Positions 56,040-64,000 of a stretch of 64,000 nucleotides of DNA are shown piece after piece. The translations under genes and the position numbers were made by a program. Under the pieces are notes generated by a model, which did no database searches, was not told where the DNA came from, and saw only the letters and a program-made list of their open reading frames with translations. This DNA is from Ostrinia nubilalis (lineage: Eukaryota > Arthropoda > Insecta > Lepidoptera > Crambidae). The stretch covers positions 1,337,001 through 1,401,000 of the forward strand of contig NC_087100.1 in assembly GCF_963855985.1 (NCBI RefSeq), written 5' to 3'. The first letter of the stretch is position 1. Every line of letters starts with the position of its first letter.

Positions 56040-56800
56040 CAGTAAACTCAGTAAAACTCAGTAAAACTCATTTATTTCTGTAAGTAGGCTTTAAAAAAGC
56101 ACTTTTACACGTCCCAGTATTAACCCTACCACTGCTTCAGGACAATAAATGGGCCAGTGCTGAGAAGAAGCAGCGCAAGAAACTCAGACACTATTGTCAG
56201 CCTCTTTTTCAAAGGTTTACAGGTTTTCAAAATTCATAGTTATAAATATTTATGCGAGCTAGGCAGTTACGCATCCCAAACATTTTTATCTTTTAAATAA
56301 TCATCGACTTTATAGTAGCCCTTTTTCATTAAGGTACTTTTAATATGTGCTTTGAATTTATGAATGGGTAGTTCTACAACAGTTTGTGGTAATTTATTAA
56401 ATAATTTAATACATTTCCCCATAAATGAATTCCCAATCTTATGCAGTCTGAAATTTGGAACGGCAAGTTTATTTTTGTTTCTTGTATTAAAGTTATGCAA
56501 ATCGCTCTTTTTCGTGAATTGCTCTATATTTTTGCGAACATATAAAAGGTTTTCATAAATGAACTGTGAAGCTACTGTCAGTATGTTAATTTCCTTAAAA
56601 AATTCTTTCAAGGAAAATCGGGGTCCAAGGTTATAAATGGCCCGCACTGCTCTCTTCTGCAGAACAAACACAGTTTCAATGTCCGCGGCTGAGCCCCACA
56701 ACAATATGCCGTATGACATTATACTGTGAAAATAGCATAACAAAATCAACTTCGTACGAGTGAAAATAGTTTAAATACTATTTCCCGTGCTTGCAACATT
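56040..56800 (-). mobile_element. 5'-truncated LINE in the palindrome spacer
   Basis: The minus-strand 3' tail (TTTTACTGAGTTTTACTGAG read from 56063 down) abuts the inner edge of the left arm. The 3' UTR shares CAGTATTAACCCTACCACTG with the tail at 11821-11929 and GTGCTGAGAAGAAGC with that at 6118-6312. Upstream is the C-terminal end of ORF2. The 5' truncation point is near 56770-56800. Confidence 0.8.
56267..56749 (-). pseudogene. LINE ORF2 C-terminal remnant (after RT)
   Basis: About 160 codons end at a stop at 56267. SYGILLWGSAADIETVFVLQ, KRAVRAIYNL, HNFNTRNKNKLAVP and FNKLP are the standard C-terminal landmarks of Jockey/CR1-branch ORF2 proteins, which lie downstream of the RT catalytic core. 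Coding similarity continues a little upstream of the Met (TRTKLILLCYF), so the Met is not a start. The RT active site and endonuclease are absent; it is a dead fragment. Confidence 0.8.
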
Positions 56801-57585
56801 TTTCTTTACTGCTTCGCCTCTATGAGTCGTAGAGTGATTGTATATATCCTATAGCCTTCCTCAATGTATGAGCTATTCAACACAAAAATAATGATTTCAA
56901 TCAAACTAGTAATTCTTAAGATTAGCGCGTTCAAACAAACAAACAAAAAACTCTTCAGCGTTTTAATATGAACTTGTTGTTGTTGATTTTTGGCGTCGAA
57001 CCTTAGACCAGGCATACGGCTAGGCAACGTAGTCATGCAGGAGGACACAAGGAAGAGGGGCAGCCACAGTAGGTAACACAGAGTCGTTCAGGTGAGTGCC
57101 AGGAAGAGGTGCAGCAACCGCAGTTAAGGAACGGCTGGGACGAACAAGGATAGGCGCATCAAGCTCGTAAGCCTTGATAGGGTTACACTGGTTGAGGTGG
57201 CCCTTTTCAAGACTTGTAAGCCTGTGGGTAACAAACCATTGGACGTGGAGAGGGTCATTAATTATACGTATATTTTCTACTTTGCCGAACTTTAGCGCGA
57301 GAACGGTTTGTCCAAAACATATGAGTTTGGTCTTATTCAATGCAGGATTAAGTGCCCATCAACCGTCATGAAGACCACTTTTTGATAGGGTAAGTCCTTT
57401 ACGCGGTATAACCGGTAAACCGAAAAAATGCCCCTTTCGGGGGCCCACACCACTTAAGCACAACTCCGTCGAAGTCGAAAACTTAGGAGAGTCTTAATGG
57501 GCAACCAATGAAGCCATTAAAACAATAAAATCTTTTGTAGGAATTATTTCCGATTTAAAAGCTAATTCTACTTGACTATAAGCCT

Positions 57586-58565
57586 TGTTTGAGATGCGAT
57601 CTATTAGACAAATAACCTCTTTGAACAAATGTGGGTGCTTTCGCGGATACATTAACGAAGTAAGTAAATAAAAACCTGATTAATATCAAATATTAAAACA
57701 AAGACTATGAAAGCTCAATCTAATTAAGAAGAAAACCGGTCTAGAAATAAATCATACGATTAATTTGTAAGAACACAAGCTTAAAATGTCTCTATTTGCA
57801 TATGGACTCATAAATTACAAGTTTTCAGATAAAACAAAAATATTCCTTCGCTAATTGATTTGTCTCCGTATTTGCACGGTTTCCTAATAAAATTGTTTTG
57901 GCTCTATCTTACTTTATAAAAAGGTTGATAATTAATTCATTGAAATAGAGAAACATTAATAAGGCTGATTAATATAATAAATCGAGAATTTCTTCGCAAC
58001 AAACTTGAAAAACATTTAATAATTACCGCAAATGGTTAACAAATATAAGTTACTCCGTGAGAACCTTTTAATCACAATAAATTAAAATACTATTTAACCG
58101 GAAACCCGGATCTAATATAAATGAGACTAATAATCTTTACTGTGCCGTGTCTAATCCAAAAATATTGATATCTGTCTGTCCATCATTAATCTAAGGAACA
58201 GTTAAATTAAACTAACTAATAACTCAATCAAGAAAAGGGGAAACAAATTCGCGTATTTTTTATATTCGATTAATGTATTCACATCACCATACTAATCAAT
58301 CGTATAATACCCAAATGATTAAATTTTATCGATAATTAGGAAAAAGTATCGGCTACATCAAAAAGAAATCGATTTGGTATCATTGGGAGAGTCGATTAAA
58401 GTGGATTAATCGTGATAAGTTTATAAAGTTGAAGCTTTTATCACTATGAGGTCAATAAGTCTAGAGGCAACATTGATATCGATTCAAAATCGATCTTTAT
58501 TGATCCTTATCGGTATCGTGTTTGATAAACGGAGTTTATTGAATAGTGCCTCGAATAAAGGGTCT
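57586..58565. other. Intronic non-coding stretch with clustered CGATA/ATCGAT words
   Basis: No gene or element recognised. Between 58327 and 58520 there are TATCGATA, several ATCGAT and TATCGG words, and paired TTAATC/GATTAA words. This might be a DREF/BEAF-type or homeodomain-binding regulatory stretch, but no independent support exists. Confidence 0.35.
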
Positions 58566-58815
58566 TTTCCCGCTAGCTCCTGTTCCCGTGAGATTTTTTC
58601 AATATTCTGTTGTAATTGGGCTTTAAGTTTACTAAGGTACCTGCATGCCAAATTTCAAGCGTCTAACTTAAGCTGTTTAGATTTTTCATACAAAAGGATT
58701 TTCCCGCTAATACCCGTTCCCGTGGGAATTTCGGGAATTCCTTTCTTTGTGCACCTCTACGGTACCTAAGCTACGTCCCTCCCAAATTTCAAGTGCCTAC
58801 GTTTAGCAGTCAGTT
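58566..58815. repeat. Tandem pair of a lepidopteran dispersed repeat
   Basis: Two successive copies begin TTTTCCCGCTAGCTCCTGTT (58566) and TTTTCCCGCTAATACCCGTT (58699). Both then carry CCGTG, a GGTACCT word and CCAAATTTCAAG. The consensus is familiar from lepidopteran repeats. Non-coding. Confidence 0.65.
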
Positions 58816-58960
58816 TCTCCGTTTATATATTTAGATTCATGATGTAGATGTTGCAAGAGGCGATTAAAAGACAAATCTGTGAACATTAGGCCTCCTCGAC
58901 CTGATTAACCAACGTGGGGAGTATAGGCCAAATTCTCCATTTGCCTCTGGTGAATGAGGG

Positions 58961-59170
58961 CTATCGTTTTAGCGCTCACCAGTTAGCGCCACTGTAGAGT
59001 AAGGTTCTGTCACTTGCTAGTAGCGAAGACAGTGGCACCAACTGGTGAGCGCAAAAGTGGTAGGAGGACTATCGTATTTGCACTCATCAAGATGGCGCCA
59101 CTGTAGAGTAAGGTCCTGTCAATCGCCAGGGGTGCCAACTGTTAAGTATAAAAACGATAGCCCTCATTAG
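58961..59170. mobile_element. Compound MITE, two adjacent inverted-repeat units
   Basis: Outer ends AATGAGGGCTATCGTTTT and AAACGATAGCCCTCATT are inverted. Inside, CAGTTAGCGCCACTG pairs with CAGTGGCACCAACTG. A second unit contains GGCGCCACTGTAGAGTAAGG, a direct repeat of the first unit's GCGCCACTGTAGAGTAAGG. It looks like two related MITEs fused or one internally duplicated. Confidence 0.7.
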
Positions 59171-59487
59171 ATGGAGTCGTGATCCTGCAGTGGATGCCAG
59201 ATGACCTGATGTATCCTATTGTGTGTCTTAAAATATTCAAAAGTAATAAATAAGCCATTGATAGTCCATTTCTAATAAACTCAAAACGTCAATAGCACGA
59301 AAACCGTTCACAAAAGTCAAATTTAAAAATGAGAATTCCAATTTTAAAAAGTCAGGTGTCAAATACATTTATCAAGCGGATGACATATAAGAAGAAATTA
59401 ATGACAATGGCGTATCGCAAGTTATTGTGGCTGTTATCAAAAACTTTTACCGTTACGTCTGAAAACTTAAGGTGGGTTTACACTGCA

Positions 59488-60801
59488 CAGTGTGTTATGG
59501 GACTGTATAAACGGACATTCTCATTGATTTGATGAAACGTATAGAGCTCAGTTATACAAACATGATAGTAAAACTCCCGTTTGAAAATTTCACGTAGTTT
59601 TCGCGGTATCAAAATTCAAAGTTACCTATTTTTTTACTTCAAAATTATGCAAAAATATTCTCACTCGTTAACTAATAACATTTAATTCAGAATTGTTATA
59701 ATACTTCATAGAGCTATTAAAACTACACGTAATAAGCGTATTAAGTGCTTCGTAAACGCATTCAGTTAATAAGGAAAAATGATTTTAGTGATTTTTGTTT
59801 TTATTTTTTTTCTCAATTATACCTTAATATATGCAAACATTTTTAATTGCAAGATATAGTCTGATATTTAATCTAATTGTATTAATAAAATCAGCTTTAA
59901 ACTCCGTGATATATTTGAGAAAAAACATAAAACGTCTTAATAAAATTTTTACGAGTCTAGGGTCGACAATTTTGGAAGGAATAATTCATGTCTAAAAAGT
60001 TTCAAATCCCGCCTGTTATGTGCATAGTGTTGAAGGTTCTAAAAAGTCACATTCACATTGTTTTTAACCGACTTCAAAAAAAGGAGGAGGTTCTCAAATC
60101 GAGTCTTTTTTCTTTTTTAACACTCTTATATTAACTTAAGTTGTATGTAAGTAACTAACTAAAAAAGTATGTAAACAAATCTAGGAAGTCGAATTTATCC
60201 TGCCTTTAATAATTTTCTCATCGATTTGAAACCTATGTAAATCGAATGTCAATACAATAATTCGGTACAATCGAGCTGATGATATTTAAACATCCAAAAG
60301 AAATATTGCTATTAAAAAGTGATGGGAAATTTACAATTCTATATGGCGCATATTTTCAATTTGATTTTCCTCAAATACATCACGGAATTTAAAGCTGATT
60401 TTTTTTATACAATTAGATTAAATATCAGACTATATCTTGCAATTAAAAATGTTTGCATATATTAGGGTATAATTGAGAAAAAAAATAAAAATAAAAATCA
60501 CTAAAATCATTTTTCCTAATTAACTGAATGCGTTTACGAAGCACTTAATACGCTTATTACGTGTAGTTTTAAGAGCTCTATGAAGTATTATAACAATTCT
60601 GAATTAAATGTTATTAGTTAACAAGTGAGAATATTTTTGCATAATTTTGAAGTAAAAAAATAGGTAACTTTGAATTTTGATACCGCGAAAACTACGTGGA
60701 ATTTTCAAACGGGAGTTTTACTATCATGTTTGTATAACTGAGCTCTATACGTTTCATCAAATCAATGAGAATGTCCGTTTATACAGTCCCATAACACACT
60801 G
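59488..60801. mobile_element. Long foldback element, about 450-bp arms
   Basis: CAGTGTGTTATGGGACTGTA at 59488 is inverted at 60782-60801. Arms, about 59488-59935 and 60360-60801, match over their whole length with few differences. The centre (about 59936-60359) contains AACCGACTTCAAAAAAAGGA, a motif common in insect repeats. TGCA flanks both ends, but as TGCA is its own inverse it cannot be told from an extension of the TIR. No coding capacity. Confidence 0.88.
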
Positions 60802-63800
60802 TGCACTGGTCCGTTCTTGTTGTAGCGTTTTGACGTTCAGTGTCAACAGGACATTTAAAATAAACAAGTGACGATCGATCGTACAATTTGATTTTTGTGA
60901 AATAATTAAAATTTGATTTTGGAAGTTGGCTCTGCGTCAATGAACGTAATAATATCTATTGCCTTTAGAAGTAATTATCATCTAAGTAAAAAGCATGTAA
61001 AATGATAAAACCATAGCGGAAAGACATAATATTCATAATATTATGTAGTTACTACAGAGGATATTTTTTATGTTTTTTACTGTCATTATAAATAATGTGA
61101 TTTTTATGTTCACGAACGTTTGACGATGGTACGAAGTAAACCCATTTAATATTTCGGAGCTGAAAATGCCCCGGCCGCACCTCCACACGAGATGGGTTTA
61201 TAACTGTCTCAGTAAATCAAATTGGCACACTTTTGCCGCGCGTCGCCTGGTGTCTTCTCCAACCGAAGTCGGTCCATGTAAATTCCTTTTAACTAACCAA
61301 ATCACCAGTCGGTTCGGCTTCCCACGACCTCAGAACCACATTTCGCTGTGCTCTATCCAATCTTACTTCCTAGTCCAGACCAAAATATACCTTAAAAGGA
61401 ACCATTTAAAGTTCAAAACCACATTAGCAGGACAGCCATCCATTCAAAAGCACACACATGCATAGACTAACACCTTTGACTTTGGATGTGTGAATGCTCC
61501 CATTGAATGGGTTTGGTTCGATGACGTGGGCGGAAATGTGATCTAGTGCAACGGTTTTAAGTTCAGTTTTGTTTGCGGGAAAATGGAGTATGTGTGTATT
61601 GACCAATAGACCTAGAGCTGGGGACTGGGTTCACGTAATATGACGCATTGAAAACATAAAGATGAATATTTTCATCAATATAATCTTTAAATGTAGAGTT
61701 CAATGAACCAACTGCCCCATCAGCACGCAATAACGCTCGTAGGTAACCTACGTCAGTCAAAATAACGAAAATAAGAATACATTTTTTGCAAATCAATGTT
61801 CCTTTAATTTAATTGGACCATTATTGACCTTGATAAAAATAACAATAGCAGAAAAAATACTGTGAAGTAGCATAATATTAAGTTTAGTAGAGGCACCTTC
61901 AAATTATAATCAGACCAAGTAACAATATCTCAATTAGAATTAGTTTTATAAATCGATCTAACTGAGAGACAAAATGTAAATAGCATTTGTCCCTAGGCCT
62001 ACATTAATAACATAGTGGCTATATGGGAGGTCGCGGACGAGTCGACAGGTGACGTTGCGATGTTCTATCGATGCTGCGCTTGTGTGCGTTTGTGTCAGAG
62101 TTGACCGCTTAGGATGGCGCCACACTGAGCTATTATCATAAATAGAATAATTACTTAATCTGCTCTTATAAGCTCTAAAGCTTTAGCAAGAATTAGGATC
62201 AATAAAATATGTAGTTAAGCATGAAAAAAAAAGATACAGATAGAGATACTTCTTTTCAACTTCAGCCGATAATAAATGTTGTACCGAGGCAAGTGTTTAT
62301 TTGGGAAGGGTACAAGTGCCCTGAAATACAAAACGACATATTAATAAAGGAAATTGAATTTGCGATGAATATCAGCCTGTAGGGAATCTGAAGATTTCTT
62401 GTATAAGTTTTGTTAATTAAGGTTGACTCTACCATACTACCATTAATTTATTTCAAGACTAGTGTAAACAATATAATAATAAGCTCTATCTTAAAACTTT
62501 ATTAAAACATCTCATTGTAACCATAGAACTTTAGACACCTTGAGCCTATACCATAAAACTCCTCCCAACCTTCACTAGGTCATCGCGTTATCTCCAAGTT
62601 AAATATAACGGTACCCAGTGTACCCCGAGCCGAACATGTGACAGTGCGCACGAGTGGCTCGTACAGGTGAATGTGGCCGTGTGTGCGTGAGGTCACCGCG
62701 TCCGCACGCTCTGTGCCTGTGTGAGTGCTGAGCAAACCGATCACTTCTTAGGGTGGGATTACAGTGATCTTTGGGAACTGGGATTTCGTATTTTGGGAAA
62801 AGGTTTTAATATAATAACTTAATAGGGGTAAATGTAACAGTTGACAGCACTTCAAGCTAAGCATTGTAGTGTAGAGTCTTGATTAGTTGTCATAAGAGTG
62901 ATTTTGTAACTAAATAACTAATTTAATATTCTGACAGCTGCTGTACATAATGATTTTGATAGACTTTCAGTTTACAACAAGAAGTTTTGCTTGAAATTTA
63001 AAAATGACCTTTTTATTGAGGTACAAAGTATCAAGACTTACTCATCGATAAACTTAACCATTATTAATTCTTAAATTAATCAAATAGAGCAGAATACAAA
63101 CATTGTTCATATTCAACGCTCATTACACAACCATACAAGCGTAGCGAACAATTAAAACCGAAAACATTCGCAGTCGAACGTCCATTAAATGCAGCTAATT
63201 GAAAACACTCATCAAGTCCCCATTGACAGCCGTGATTAATTAAAATCGAATTCACAAAAATTCACACGCTGAATCTCGCGGTTTTGCGTAACAGTGTGCG
63301 CTCACCTTTACTCTGTGACAGCTAAAATGACGCTTTGTGATTACAGCTCTTCAAAGTTGTGATTGTAGACGGGGCGCCCGCGCTATTTTTATGTAATTAT
63401 TATTATTTGAAACAACGCGCTGATTGGTGTAATGGAGATACGATTTTTTTGTATAACACTTTCACTTTTCGTTCTCACGATTAAGCTATCGACTTAATTT
63501 CCGAGTAGTTTTTTTTTTTGGCGTCTCATTGTATTTTTGTTATAAATACGTGTAATGGATCAATTATAATGATTGTGTTATTATTATGTGAATTTTGTTT
63601 CCAATTTACAATTTGATGTGACGTTTAGTTTCACTGTTGACGATTTGGTTGATTATTTTTATTCAAAATATTTAATTTGAGTATTATTAAAACTAGTAGT
63701 ATTCTTGATCATTCATATTATTATTAAATGTGTCTGAAAAACCTTAACAAATCGTTTTATTTTTCAGTAGTAGTTTAATTTTGTAAAGTACGTCTTTTAT

Positions 63801-64000
63801 CGTAAATTTTCTATAGGATAATTAGGTCATCACTTCAAAACGTTTACGATGTTTATGTCCCGTAAATCATCTGAACATCGCGTAAGAATCGCAATATAAT
63901 AAAATTCTAAAAATAAACGGCGCATCTTACGAAACACGAAAGAGAATGAACGCGCGTTTTCAAAACCGTACTTCGCATACTGATCTATAATTGTCGGTTG
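60802..64000. other. Non-coding stretch to the window end
   Basis: No exon, RNA gene or complete element recognised. A GC-richer patch with TGTGCGTG-type words lies at 62625-62720. The 99-codon frame at 61166 and the overlapping minus-strand frames have no recognisable domain. No second knirps-family exon was found here. Confidence 0.45.

Larger units (their letters stand above)
55435..57585. mobile_element. Large palindrome, about 600-bp arms, with a LINE fragment in the spacer
   Basis: The left arm (about 55435-56039) is inverted at about 56990-57585. Shared landmarks include TCGGAAATAATTCCTAC, GACTTCGACGGAGTTGTGC, GGGGGC...CCCCGAAAGGGGC and GGTTCGACGCCA at the inner edge. Both arms contain a 106-codon frame without ATG. 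Comparing these frames shows 17 amino-acid differences in 106, which is not the pattern of conserved protein. The spacer holds a 5'-truncated LINE. No target duplication was found. Confidence 0.85.

Noticed and set aside
61166..61465. 99-codon frame
   Set aside because: No recognisable domain, no splice context and low-complexity ending; overlapping frames occur on the other strand.

Overview
The window looks like lepidopteran (moth or butterfly) nuclear DNA. It is AT-rich, almost free of host coding sequence, and full of repeat types characteristic of Lepidoptera: a tRNA-headed SINE, R1-like and CR1/Daphne-like LINEs, recurring LINE 3' tails, MITEs, long foldback elements, and repeats with a CGCGGGC...CTAG end. 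The species cannot be told from sequence alone.

Only one host coding exon is recognised, at 14507-14584 (+). It is 78 bp and starts directly at an ATG behind a good 3' splice site. It encodes the first zinc-finger half of a knirps-family (NR0A: knirps, knirps-related, eagle) nuclear-receptor DNA-binding domain, and it ends in a 5' splice site exactly after the P-box lysine. No continuation exon was recognised by eye in the remaining 49 kb, nor any upstream exon in the first 14.5 kb. The simplest reading is that the window holds one small exon between two very large introns of a knirps-like gene, and everything else is intronic or flanking DNA.

Layout: 1-1289, 3' end of a Ty3/Gypsy-like retrotransposon (integrase end with two AT-hook-like motifs, then a putative LTR). 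1290-14506, non-coding with MITEs, LINE tails and a LINE fragment nested in a palindromic MITE (13082-13517). 14507-14584, knirps-family exon. 18127-18821, head-to-head repeat pair. 21031-24897 (-), CR1/Daphne-like LINE with an intact 964-codon endonuclease/reverse transcriptase ORF. 25228-34124, several MITEs and a 518-bp foldback. 37386-38277, TIR element. 39176-39965, a MITE split by a chimeric SINE+LINE insertion bounded by one 11-bp target-site duplication. 40738-41891, two adjacent TIR elements, the second Tc1/mariner-like with a 42-bp TIR. 43340-47690 (+), R1-like LINE damaged by one premature stop. 51490-52594, 55435-57585 and 59488-60801, three long-armed palindromes. 60802-64000, nothing coding.

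No new multi-gene system was found. The most unusual observations are the chimeric retroposed unit at 39222-39848, the density of long foldback elements inside a presumptive developmental-gene intron, the AT-hook tail on the Gypsy integrase, and the very long intron that interrupts a nuclear-receptor DNA-binding domain.
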